From contig NZ_JBHSJJ010000006.1 in NCBI RefSeq assembly GCF_042652345.1, positions 62,001-126,000 of the forward strand: a stretch of 64,000 bases of DNA, read 5' to 3'. Positions within the stretch are counted from its first letter, which is position 1, and every line of letters begins with the position of its first letter. The position numbers and the translations under genes are program-made. The notes beneath the pieces were generated by a model, which was given only the letters and a program-made list of their open reading frames with translations, was not told the origin of the DNA and made no database searches. Positions 26,901-34,614 of the stretch are shown in pieces. Origin of the DNA: Negadavirga shengliensis (GTDB lineage: Bacteria; Bacteroidota; Bacteroidia; Cytophagales; Cyclobacteriaceae).

Positions 26901-27791
26901 TTATTTTATTTTTTCCCGGTTGAGGTTCCTTTCGAAAAGAAAATTCATGACCCCGTCTTTTAAGCCCACATCCGGTACGATCATTTTTTTGGAGTTGGCG
27001 GCCTCCATTGCGGCCGTATAAATCTTGGTGGCAGGAATGATGACATCGGCCCGGTCTTCATTTAGATTCAGGCGGTGGATGCGTTCGTCGTAGGAAAAGC
27101 TTTCAAGGTATTCCTGGATTTCTTTGATTTTAGTCAGTTCCAAAAACCTTTTGTTTTTCCGGGGATTTGACAATTCAAAAACCTTATTGATATTTCCTCC
27201 TGTACCGATACAGATCACATGGTGCTCCTGGCTTAAATTATCTATGATGAAGGATTTCATTTTTCTCCAGAGCGAGGCAGTGATTTTTTCGTCAATAGAC
27301 CGGACCGAACCTATTTTAAAAGACCTGCTTGCTGTCTTTTGGGATCTCTTATAGATGTTCAATTCTGTACTTCCTCCACCCACGTCGATATGAAGGTATG
27401 TCCTGTTGTCGATATAGCTGTAGAGTGCTTTGTTGATGAGTTCTGCCTCCCGGTTACCGTCAATAATATGTATCTTCAGGCCGATTTCATTTTTTACCCA
27501 TTCGGCTATCTCTTTGCCATTAGAGGACTCCCTCATGGCTGAGGTGGCGCAGACCATACAATCATCCACCTCATAAAGGTCAATGAGAATCTTGAAAGCC
27601 CGCATCAATTCGGTGAATTTTCTTTTGTTTAGCTCACTGATTTGTTTATGGTTAAAAACATCCTTCCCTAACCTAAGGGGAAACCGGAGGTACTCCAGTT
27701 TTTTAAAGTTATATTTTCCTTCATATTGGATTACATTTGTGATCTGTAACCTTATTGCATTTGATCCGATGTCTACTGCTGCTAATTTCAA
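26901..27791 (-). CDS. Ppx/GppA family exopolyphosphatase
   Basis: The protein (296 residues from a TTG start at 27791) has the two ASKHA ATPase motifs: AAVDIGSNAIRLQI at the N-terminus and DVGGGSTELNIY. It degrades polyphosphate or pppGpp. The frame can be extended to an ATG at 27875, but that start lies inside a strong terminator for the gene on the same strand and adds an odd hydrophobic leader; TTG at 27791 is better. It is convergent with ppk1, so synthesis and breakdown genes are adjacent. Confidence 0.85.
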   Translation of the reverse strand: MKLAAVDIGSNAIRLQITNVIQYEGKYNFKKLEYLRFPLRLGKDVFNHKQISELNKRKFTELMRAFKILIDLYEVDDCMVCATSAMRESSNGKEIAEWVKNEIGLKIHIIDGNREAELINKALYSYIDNRTYLHIDVGGGSTELNIYKRSQKTASRSFKIGSVRSIDEKITASLWRKMKSFIIDNLSQEHHVICIGTGGNINKVFELSNPRKNKRFLELTKIKEIQEYLESFSYDERIHRLNLNEDRADVIIPATKIYTAAMEAANSKKMIVPDVGLKDGVMNFLFERNLNREKIK

Positions 27792-27836
27792 ACCGCTGAC
27801 TTTATTTTCTGCAAAAATTGAAATAATCTGCAAATA

Positions 27837-27880
27837 TAAAAAAGGAATGCCTATCTGAATTTCAGACAATAGCACTCCTT
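27837..27880 (-). terminator. Terminator on the minus strand after the 69-aa gene
   Basis: On the minus strand AAGGAGTGC (from 27880) pairs imperfectly with GCATTCCTT (to 27842) as the outer part of a long hairpin, with an inner TCTGAA/TTCAGA stem, and a run of T follows. It lies just before the Ppx start at 27791 and ends transcription from the upstream genes. Confidence 0.65.
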
Positions 27881-27907
27881 AAATAATAGGTGGTTTAGTG
27901 ATCCGGT

Positions 27908-28117
27908 CTATTTTTTCCTGTTTATAGCCACCAAAATCAATCCGGCCACCACTGCAACTCCGCCTGCGTAGGGTGGCCAGTTTACACTTTCTTCTTTTTC
28001 AGCACTTAATTCCAGAGGACCTGCGTCTATCACAGTTTCCTCTGTGGTATATGAGATCCCTGTTATGATGAACATAATGATTCCGATTACAATCAGTATA
28101 ATCCCGAAAACTTTCAT
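27908..28117 (-). CDS. Small membrane protein
   Basis: The 69-residue protein has two predicted membrane segments: one near the N-terminus (FGIILIVIGIIMFIITG) and one near the C-terminus (YAGGVAVVAGLILVAI), with a short loop between. It resembles small bacterial membrane proteins such as DUF3185, but I cannot assign a family with confidence. Confidence 0.6.
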   Translation of the reverse strand: MKVFGIILIVIGIIMFIITGISYTTEETVIDAGPLELSAEKEESVNWPPYAGGVAVVAGLILVAINRKK

Positions 28118-28198
28118 AGTGTTTTTATTTTGGTTTAGGTTAAATCTATTTAATACAAAAAACCTACCAAAAATAGAAGCGGAGGATTTTGGCCGCGG

Positions 28199-28474
28199 TT
28201 ACATTTTATGATAATTTCCTTTCTTTATTTTTTTCCTTACCCTAATGTAACTTGCAAAACCTACTATCAAAAGGACAACGCTTATTAAAAAGGAAAAATA
28301 TCCCAGCTCCTTTACGTTTTCGAGATCCGTGACCTTAACGAGAGCGGTCCCGCTTACTATGAAATAGAGGCTGGTTCGGATATAAGCCAGAAGGGTCCTG
28401 TCATTGGCCAATTTTGTTCTCTGCCTGGCCAAAAAATCCCTTACTATTAATGTGCTTTCTGTTTGATTTTCCAT
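28199..28474 (-). CDS. DUF202 domain membrane protein
   Basis: The 91-residue protein has the DUF202 (YidH-like) signature: a short N-terminal arm, then RQRTKLANDRTLLAYIRTSL and two membrane segments, ending in a basic tail. Function is unknown. It is upstream of the small membrane protein on the same strand, 81 bases apart. Confidence 0.85.
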   Translation of the reverse strand: MENQTESTLIVRDFLARQRTKLANDRTLLAYIRTSLYFIVSGTALVKVTDLENVKELGYFSFLISVVLLIVGFASYIRVRKKIKKGNYHKM

Positions 28475-28624
28475 AGATTTGTTGAAGATTTCTTTTCCAA
28501 ATAGTTTTTTTGGGACTAATTTGATTCGATTTTGAATTATATTTATTCAAATTGTCACATATTCCATTTACCATTTCCGGTCATATGAATATAAACCAAT
28601 GGATAACATAAATTAAACAATCTC

Positions 28625-29545
28625 ATGAAGAAATTTTTCTTAAATGCATTGCTTCTTGGGTTTTCCGCTGCCACTTTGATGGCACAGGAGGAGGAACAGG
28701 ATATAGCACAGGATGTTTTAGCGGATACAGTAGCCAGAGATACCACCTACTGGCAGTCAGAATTCAGCGCGGGACTAAATTTTAACCAAGCTGGGTTCAG
28801 CAGCAATTGGAAAGCCGGAGGAGTGAATTCTGTGGCTTTTGGCAGCATCATAGCAGGAAAAGCCCTTTATCAAAAAGACAGGGTCACATGGGATAACGAG
28901 TTGGAGCTTTTGTTTGGGATAGTGCGCAATGAGGGAGAACAAACGAGGAAATCAAACGACCGGATATTCCTGGATACCAAACTGGGATACTCCCTTTCCC
29001 GAAGCTGGTCGGCATTTTTTTCCCTCAATTTCTTGAGCCAGTTTGCCGAAGGCTACGAATACAACGCTGATGGTACGCGATCCCTGATTTCCGATTTTAT
29101 GGCTCCCGGTTTCCTTACCTCATCCTTAGGGCTGGAATTCAAACCCAGTCAGGAATTTTCCCTGCGGATAGGCCCGTTTTCTCCACGGTTTACCTTTGTC
29201 AATAACCCCGACATTATCAATAATGTGCCGACAAATTATGGGGTTCATGAAGGCGAATCGGTAAGAATGGAATGGCTGGCCATGCAGCTTTTTGCTAATT
29301 TTGATAAAAATATTACAGACAATTTCAATATTAAATCCAGGTATATGATGTATGCCAATTATGAGACCCTGGCATGGGATACCATTGACCATAGGCTGGA
29401 TGTGACCCTTACCGCCAAGATTACCGATTTCATCAATGTTACTTTGACAAGCATCAGTCTTTATGACATCGACCAGGATCCGGGAATCCAATATAGCCAA
29501 GCTCTGGCATTGGGGATTTTGTACAAAGTGAATAACAAAAAATAA
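28625..29545 (+). CDS. DUF3078 domain protein, predicted outer-membrane or exported
   Basis: A signal peptide (MKKFFLNALLLGFSAATLMAQ) precedes a body of 306 residues with repeated aromatic, alternating segments such as YWQSEFSAGLNFNQAGFSSNW and DFINVTLTSISLYDI, consistent with a beta-barrel. This is the Bacteroidota DUF3078 family, of unknown function. The upstream region is AT-rich but holds no clear promoter box. Confidence 0.85.
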   Translation: MKKFFLNALLLGFSAATLMAQEEEQDIAQDVLADTVARDTTYWQSEFSAGLNFNQAGFSSNWKAGGVNSVAFGSIIAGKALYQKDRVTWDNELELLFGIVRNEGEQTRKSNDRIFLDTKLGYSLSRSWSAFFSLNFLSQFAEGYEYNADGTRSLISDFMAPGFLTSSLGLEFKPSQEFSLRIGPFSPRFTFVNNPDIINNVPTNYGVHEGESVRMEWLAMQLFANFDKNITDNFNIKSRYMMYANYETLAWDTIDHRLDVTLTAKITDFINVTLTSISLYDIDQDPGIQYSQALALGILYKVNNKK

Positions 29546-29650
29546 ACATTTATTTACTTTTTGTTCATCAGATTTTGAAATTTGCAAGTAATTATTAATT
29601 TTGTTTGTATTATGGTAGTTAAATAATAGTTGGTTTAGTTTTCAAAATAA

Positions 29651-29677
29651 AAAGCAGGGGAGGTTTCCCTGCTTTTT
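29651..29677 (+). terminator. Terminator after the DUF3078 gene
   Basis: AAAGCAGGG at 29651-29659 pairs with CCCTGCTTT at 29667-29675, followed by T. It is 105 bases after the stop of the DUF3078 gene. Confidence 0.75.
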
Positions 29678-29704
29678 TGCGTTAGGAAGGGATTGCCTTT
29701 TTTG

Positions 29705-29736
29705 TTTACAAGTGCCGTATAAAATTATTATTTTTG
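29705..29736 (+). promoter_or_regulatory. Possible promoter upstream of the glycosyltransferase
   Basis: TATTTTTG at 29729-29736 matches TAnnTTTG exactly. TTTA at 29705-29708 sits 20 bases upstream, a near match for the minus-33 TTTG. The leader to the start at 29891 would be about 150 bases. Confidence 0.4.
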
Positions 29737-29890
29737 TCCCAAGGGAATTTGTATGCTCTTTTGGAGCCGGTTCTTTGACCTCAATTAAAGCCGTTGTTGT
29801 GAATATTTTCGGGGTACATGAGGATCAGTTCTGCCGCGGTTTATATTTGGGTCCAATTTCTCTTGTGTTTTACTAAATGGGTTATAAGAT

Positions 29891-30661
29891 TTGATTTTAA
29901 AATTAGCCGAACTCCCTTCTGTTGAAAAGGTTTTTGGAATCCCGAAGGTGCTATGGTGTTACTGGGCAGGTGGGCCGATGACTGAGGGGAGAAAAAAAAG
30001 CTTCCAATACCTAATAGACCATGTGGGTTTGCCTGTGATTTTGGTGGAGCCGGGTTGTCTGCGCAGCTTGATCCTTAAGGAACACCCTCTGCACCCCTGT
30101 TTTCCCTATTTGAGCGCAGTACACCAGTCTGATTATATCCGGACTTATATCTGGCACCACTATGGAGGGGCCTGGCATGATGTTAAAGCCACCAAAACCG
30201 ATATTTCGCCGGTTTGGAAAGAATTTGCTGACCCCAAGACTTACTTTGTGGGAAAACCCGAGCATCCAAACGGCACAGCAAAAGTCCATGACGATGAAGG
30301 CAGGTGGATGCCGGATTATTGGAAAGAACTGGTTTCGGTAATAGCCTGGGTGGGAAGGCCTTATACGGCTTTTTCAGGAGCCATGTACATGGCCATGCAT
30401 TCCTATCTGGACAACTACCTGGATGCACTGAAAACAAATCCCGGCAAACATCCCAGAGAAAAGAGTATCATGAAAGGGAACCTGTTATTATATGGCTTTA
30501 AAAAGCTGTCTTATTATTTTTCCGGACGCGATACACGGTATCCATTACCTTGGACACTCTTTGGGAACCTTTTTCATCCTTTGAATTACAAATACAGGGA
30601 GCATATAAAAAGGACATTGCCCACGGATTTGATCAAAAATGCAGGCATATACCACCGATGA
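29891..30661 (+). CDS. Capsular polysaccharide synthesis-type glycosyltransferase
   Basis: The 256-residue protein starts with TTG at 29891; no in-frame upstream ATG is available. The IPKVLWCYWAGGP segment and SDYIRTYIWHHYGGAWHDVKATKT match the glycosyltransferase sugar-binding/DXD family (Caps_synth/Gly_transf_sug). The usual DxD reads HDV here, so nucleotide-sugar binding may be altered. Two small membrane-like stretches are doubtful. It is likely cytoplasmic and acts on surface polysaccharide, but no neighbouring capsule gene supports this. Confidence 0.7.
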   Translation: MILKLAELPSVEKVFGIPKVLWCYWAGGPMTEGRKKSFQYLIDHVGLPVILVEPGCLRSLILKEHPLHPCFPYLSAVHQSDYIRTYIWHHYGGAWHDVKATKTDISPVWKEFADPKTYFVGKPEHPNGTAKVHDDEGRWMPDYWKELVSVIAWVGRPYTAFSGAMYMAMHSYLDNYLDALKTNPGKHPREKSIMKGNLLLYGFKKLSYYFSGRDTRYPLPWTLFGNLFHPLNYKYREHIKRTLPTDLIKNAGIYHR

Positions 30662-30851
30662 TGCCCATTTCCCCGGCTAAGCGGAATTGTTTCATTCCAA
30701 AGCCCCCTTTCTGTAAGCCGGCGTATCATTCCCTGTGGGATCGGGCGTGGATCCGGCTGATTCTCCAATAAACCGGTCTTTGCCCACGGCACCTTGTAGG
30801 GTCAATAGTGACCGCTGTCATTTTTTTGCGGGTTGCAGCCAGCCTTTTAAC

Positions 30852-30884
30852 AAAAAAAGCTATGAAACACCGTTCCATAGCTTT
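30852..30884 (-). terminator. Terminator of the tRNA-like RNA (minus strand)
   Basis: Read on the minus strand, AAAGCTATG (30884-30876) pairs perfectly with CATAGCTTT (30864-30856) around an 11-base loop and a T run follows (plus-strand A run at 30852-30858). It lies 31 bases after the tRNA-like RNA. Confidence 0.85.
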
Positions 30885-30915
30885 AGTCAATTAACAATAA
30901 ACCCAAAATAACCTG

Positions 30916-31040
30916 CTGTAGGAGAAGGAGTCGAACCTTCACGGGGCAGTTGGGCAAAATACGAGCTCGCTATTTGCTTTGTCCTGTGATCCCCACCCCC
31001 GAGACAGGAGGGCATGTCTGCCAGTTTCATCATCCTACAG
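30916..31040 (-). ncRNA. tRNA-like RNA with an abnormal middle (125 nt)
   Basis: Read on the minus strand, CTGTAGGA (31040-31033) pairs perfectly with TCCTACAG (30923-30916). Just after the 5' strand comes TGATGAAACTGGCAGACATG, which is very close to the D-arm of bacterial tRNA-Leu. The T-arm GAAGG-TTCGACT-CCTTC (30940-30924) is perfect. The stretch between is too long and not normal: CCCTC and GGGGG can form an anticodon-like stem with loop CTGTCTC. TCCTGT (31009-31004) can instead pair with ACAGGA (30987-30982). A long variable region then follows, closed by GGGG/CCCC and holding GCAAA/TTTTGC with a CGAGCTCG palindrome. CCA is not encoded. It has its own promoter-like box and terminator. 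It is unlikely to be a normal decoding tRNA; tRNA-derived regulatory RNA or degenerate tRNA-Leu are the alternatives. Confidence 0.7.
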
Positions 31041-31339
31041 TATAAAAAGACCTTCTGTCTTTGTTTGATGTTTCAAAGTTAATAAAAACGCTTTTTTTAT
31101 AAAAATATATTAATAAAAATACTAAAAAATTACATTATTTTTAATTGTTATACTTTTGTATTATTTATTTGGTAAATCCAATCGGAAATTGAGAGGTCCG
31201 GTTGAAAATTTCTCAATGGCCTTGAGCTTATCCCACAGGCGGATGAGGTACTTTGGGGGAATGTTGTCTTCTCATTGCGCATGGCCGTTTCAATACATAT
31301 TTTTATTTTTACCATGTCAACCATAGATGGCCAACAAGT
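31041..31339 (+). other. AT-rich divergent spacer before the AraC gene
   Basis: An exact TAnnTTTG box (TACTTTTG, 31151-31158) on the plus strand could drive the AraC gene with a leader of about 180 bases, although no clear TTTG lies at the usual distance. A small stem ATTGAGA/TCTCAAT follows near 31185-31215. The minus-strand box for the tRNA-like RNA is at 31074-31081. No open frame with protein-like content was seen; the in-frame extension of the AraC gene to 31253 is not convincing. Confidence 0.45.
31074..31105 (-). promoter_or_regulatory. Promoter-like box of the tRNA-like RNA
   Basis: On the minus strand TAACTTTG (31081-31074) matches TAnnTTTG exactly and a TTTT lies 20 bases upstream (31105-31102), as in the rpsO promoter. 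Transcription would begin near 31068, about 28 bases before the acceptor stem. Confidence 0.55.
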
Positions 31340-32236
31340 ATGACTGATCCCATAAAAACCTATGAAATGCCTGAAGGAGACGCCCGTACAGATTTTCAGA
31401 TATATGAAGTGCAGGGAAAAACCATTAAAAACAGGACATATCCCCATGAAACTGACCGGCCCCACCGCCATAAATATTATGAGATCTGCGTGTTCATCAA
31501 CGGTGCGGGAAAACATGAGATCGACTTCGCATCCCATAATATCCATTCCCGCAGCGTACATTTCCTTTCTCCGGGTCAAGTGCATCTTATCAGCAGGGAG
31601 AATGATTACCATGGTTACCTGATGGTCTTTTCAAGGGATTTTTATGCCTTGGATTCTTTTCAAGAAGATTTTTTATACAGATTGCCCTATTTTAATAATC
31701 CCACGCTTATACCCATTCTGAATTTGAATGAGGGTGATTTCACCGAGCTGTTGGAACTGATCAGCGCCATTAGAAAAGAATATACTTCCGGAAAAGAAAT
31801 GGCCGAAGAGGTGTTGCGCTGCTATCTCCAGATTTTTTTGGTGAAATGCAAGCAGTTTTATATCCACTACTTTGCGGAAAAAAAGAAAACCATGGACCCC
31901 CATTTTGCATTGGTCCAACAGTTTAACGCCTTGGTGGAACAGCAGTTCAGGAAAATCCATCTGGTTCAGGATTATGCGGATATGATGTCCCTGTCTCCTG
32001 CCGTGCTGAACAAATATGTAAAAAAAATAACCGGATTCACCGCCGGGGAAATCATTTTGGACCGGCTGATCCTGCAGGCAAAAAGGTATCTGATCTATAC
32101 AGATCTGTCCAACAAGGAAATCGCCTATCAACTCAGCTATGAAGATCCGTCCTATTTCAGCAGGATATTCAGGAAAAAGACGGGGCTTACGCCATCAGGA
32201 TTCAGGAAGGCAGAAAATGAAAAGTACCAGCTTTAA
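31340..32236 (+). CDS. AraC family transcriptional regulator
   Basis: The 298-residue protein has an N-terminal cupin-like sensing domain (HRHKYYEICVFINGAG near residue 45) and a C-terminal AraC helix-turn-helix pair ending IAYQLSYEDPSYFSRIFRKKTGLTPSGFR. I chose the ATG at 31340 because upstream residues in frame look like untranslated leader. It lies 151 bases before a GH88 gene and likely regulates the carbohydrate locus that follows, in response to a sugar. Confidence 0.92.
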   Translation: MTDPIKTYEMPEGDARTDFQIYEVQGKTIKNRTYPHETDRPHRHKYYEICVFINGAGKHEIDFASHNIHSRSVHFLSPGQVHLISRENDYHGYLMVFSRDFYALDSFQEDFLYRLPYFNNPTLIPILNLNEGDFTELLELISAIRKEYTSGKEMAEEVLRCYLQIFLVKCKQFYIHYFAEKKKTMDPHFALVQQFNALVEQQFRKIHLVQDYADMMSLSPAVLNKYVKKITGFTAGEIILDRLILQAKRYLIYTDLSNKEIAYQLSYEDPSYFSRIFRKKTGLTPSGFRKAENEKYQL

Positions 32237-32307
32237 TTAAAAAAATACCTTTAAATATAATATAGCGCTGTCTACCTTTATGACTGTGTAAAAAAGTCCA
32301 ATTATAC

Positions 32308-32329
32308 CCAAAGTAAAAGCCAAAGTAAA
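32308..32329 (+). repeat. Two direct repeats, possible AraC-family binding sites
   Basis: CCAAAGTAAA occurs at 32308-32317 and again at 32320-32329, a 12-base period, in the spacer between the AraC regulator and the GH88 gene. AraC-family proteins often bind tandem direct repeats, so this is a candidate operator. Nothing else in the spacer is clearly a promoter. Confidence 0.4.
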
Positions 32330-32387
32330 TTTTGGAAATTGGGCATAAGTTTTCCTTTCACGAAATTTAACCAACCAAGCGAAGAAA

Positions 32388-33770
32388 ATGGTAAACATTG
32401 ATTTTGACCTTAAACCCAAAGACCTGGAAAAGGCGCTGGCCCGCTTCTGGGAACTTTCAGGAGAAAAGATCCATGCCATTGAAAAGGAGTACCCTCAAAA
32501 CCAAGGCTCACCTGTTTTTACGGTTAATGGTAAGTACGCCACCAGAGGCTGGACCGAATGGACCCAGGGTTTTCAATTTGGGTCTTCTATTTTGCAGTTC
32601 GATGCCACGGGAGAAGCGTCGTTTCTCGAAAAAGGCAGGCTCAAAACCCTGCAGCTGATGGCTCCACATACTAGTCATACCGGTGTGCACGATCACGGTT
32701 TCAACAATGTGAGCACCTATGGAAACCTGTTGCGCCTCATGGTAGAAGAAAAAATCCCATACGATGAATGGGAAAAAAACTTTTATGAACTTGCCCTGAA
32801 AGTTTCAGGTGCTGTACAGGCAAGCCGCTGGACCGATATCAAAGGCGGGGGATTCATTTATTCTTTCAATGGGCCTCATTCTCTTTTTGTGGATACCATC
32901 CGTACGGTCCGCATTCTGATGCTGAGTTACAGTTTGGGGCATGTGCTCCAGGAAGAAAATGACCGTAAAGTGAATCTGCTGGTTCGTGGTTTACAGCATG
33001 CCAAAGCCACTGCAGATTATTCCGTATTTTACGGCAAAGGCAGGGACAGGTATGATCTCTGGGGCAGAACCGCCCATGAAAGTGTTTTTAATACCAATGA
33101 TGGCAACTTCCGCTGTCCTAATTCCCAGCAGGGATACACAGGGTTTTCTACCTGGACCAGAGGCCTGGCATGGGCCATGTGTGGTTTTGCGGAAGAGTTG
33201 GAGTATATCGATACCCTGACCGATAAGGAACTGGAAGCTTACGGGACAAGGAGCGATATAGAGGCTTTTATGCTACAGGCTGCCGAGGCAAGCTGTGATT
33301 TTTATATTGAGCATACACCGACTGACGGGATACCCTACTGGGACACCGGGGCACCTAACCTGCATAAGCTTGGGGATTATCTTTCCAAACCTGCGGACCC
33401 TTACAATGCTTATGAACCTGTTGACAGCTCTGCCGCGGCCATCGGTGCCCAGGGACTGCTACGACTGGGACATTATCTGGATAAAAAGGGTCAGGTAGAG
33501 AAAAGTAAAAAATATTGGCAGGCCGGTTTGACCGTACTGAAAACATTGTTGCAGGAGCCTTATCTAAGCACGGATAAAAAGCATCAAGGTATCCTTTTGC
33601 ACTCCATTTACCACCAGCCCAACGGTTGGGACAATGTGCCGAAAGGTCAAAAAATAGCCTGTGAAGAATCCAGCATGTGGGGGGATTACCATGCGCGTGA
33701 ACTGGCCCTATATGTTCAGCGCATCATCAATAAAGATCCTTATTATACCTTTTTTAATTGCCTGTCATGA
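32388..33770 (+). CDS. Glycoside hydrolase family 88 (unsaturated glucuronyl hydrolase-like)
   Basis: The 460-residue protein has the GH88 barrel features: GVHDHGFNNVSTYG with Asp near residue 102, and FVDTIRTVRIL with Asp near residue 169, the two aspartates expected at the active site. It would remove 4,5-unsaturated glucuronyl residues from oligosaccharides produced by polysaccharide lyases. No signal peptide is seen, so it is likely cytoplasmic. It opens an operon with sugar-modifying enzymes and a symporter. The stop overlaps the next start by ATGA. Confidence 0.88.
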   Translation: MVNIDFDLKPKDLEKALARFWELSGEKIHAIEKEYPQNQGSPVFTVNGKYATRGWTEWTQGFQFGSSILQFDATGEASFLEKGRLKTLQLMAPHTSHTGVHDHGFNNVSTYGNLLRLMVEEKIPYDEWEKNFYELALKVSGAVQASRWTDIKGGGFIYSFNGPHSLFVDTIRTVRILMLSYSLGHVLQEENDRKVNLLVRGLQHAKATADYSVFYGKGRDRYDLWGRTAHESVFNTNDGNFRCPNSQQGYTGFSTWTRGLAWAMCGFAEELEYIDTLTDKELEAYGTRSDIEAFMLQAAEASCDFYIEHTPTDGIPYWDTGAPNLHKLGDYLSKPADPYNAYEPVDSSAAAIGAQGLLRLGHYLDKKGQVEKSKKYWQAGLTVLKTLLQEPYLSTDKKHQGILLHSIYHQPNGWDNVPKGQKIACEESSMWGDYHARELALYVQRIINKDPYYTFFNCLS

Positions 33771-34597
33771 GTTTAAAACCTATAAAAGACCTCAGTAAAC
33801 TCTGTATTCATACCATCACTACAAAATCCTGGAGTATAGAAGAAGCTGCGGAAAATTATGAGAGGGTAGGGGTCAAGGGAATATCCGTCTGGAGGCAGTA
33901 CCTTGAAGGAAGGAATATTGCTGAGACCGGAGACCGTCTTAGGAAGCATGGGCTTGACGTTGTTTCCCTGGTAAGGGGAGGTTTTTTTCCATCGGTTTCC
34001 TCTGGGCAGAGGCAAAAAGCCATCACAGATAACCTTAGGGCAGTGGATGAGGCAGCTGCCCTCGGAGCGCCGATGATTGTTTTGGTCTGCGGGGCGGATC
34101 CGGGACAGTCTCTTGAGGTGTCCAGGGCCCAGATCCAGGAAGGTATTGAAAAGGTGCTGCCCTATGCCATCGACCACGGCGTAAAGCTGGCCATTGAACC
34201 TCTCCATCCTATGTATGCTGACACGCGGTCCGCCGTCAACACCATGAAGCAGGCCAATGATATGGCGGAAGCCATAGGATCAGATCATGTAGGTGTGGCG
34301 GCCGATGTTTACCACTTATGGTGGGATCCGGACCTGAAAAACGAAATCCAGCGCTGTGGAAGGAACGGAAACCTCTTTGCATTCCACATTTGTGACTGGA
34401 TAAGTCCCACGGTGGATTTGCTCAACGACCGGGGCCTGATGGGAGAGGGGTGTATAGACATTCCCGGTATCAGGGCTTGGGTGGAAGAGGCCGGGTTTGA
34501 CGGATTCAACGAAGTGGAAATATTTTCCGACAGGCTTTGGGCCACCGACCAAAGGGAATTCCTGGATAAAATTGTGGAAAGTTATTATCAATGTTAG
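33767..34597 (+). CDS. Sugar phosphate isomerase/epimerase-like TIM-barrel protein
   Basis: The 276-residue protein has the xylose isomerase-like TIM-barrel pattern: VGVKGISVWRQYLEG, KLAIEPLHPMYADTRS with the metal-binding Glu, VGVAADVYHLWWDP, and HICDWISPTVDLLNDRGLMGEG. Proteins of this fold isomerise or epimerise sugars or keto-sugars, with substrate unpredictable from sequence. It overlaps the GH88 stop by ATGA, indicating translational coupling, and precedes a Gfo/Idh/MocA oxidoreductase. Confidence 0.88.
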   Translation: MSLKPIKDLSKLCIHTITTKSWSIEEAAENYERVGVKGISVWRQYLEGRNIAETGDRLRKHGLDVVSLVRGGFFPSVSSGQRQKAITDNLRAVDEAAALGAPMIVLVCGADPGQSLEVSRAQIQEGIEKVLPYAIDHGVKLAIEPLHPMYADTRSAVNTMKQANDMAEAIGSDHVGVAADVYHLWWDPDLKNEIQRCGRNGNLFAFHICDWISPTVDLLNDRGLMGEGCIDIPGIRAWVEEAGFDGFNEVEIFSDRLWATDQREFLDKIVESYYQC

Positions 34598-34614
34598 CAT
34601 AATCAAATTAGAAA

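Larger units (their letters stand above)
29546..29890 (+). other. Intergenic region before the glycosyltransferase
   Basis: The region contains a terminator hairpin (29651-29677) and a promoter-like box (29705-29736). A second TATATTTG at 29842-29849 is also an exact minus-7 match with no good minus-33. No open frame of note was seen. Confidence 0.4.

Noticed and set aside
30916..31040. Ordinary tRNA-Leu or tRNA-Asp(GTC) call for the tRNA-like RNA
   Set aside because: The D-arm looks like tRNA-Leu, but the loop CTGTCTC has no leucine anticodon. GTC with a long variable arm does not fit tRNA-Asp, and the middle is too long.
30916..31040. tRNA-Sec or tmRNA
   Set aside because: The 8-bp acceptor stem is reminiscent of tRNA-Sec, but there is no anticodon loop with TCA. 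The RNA is far too short for tmRNA.
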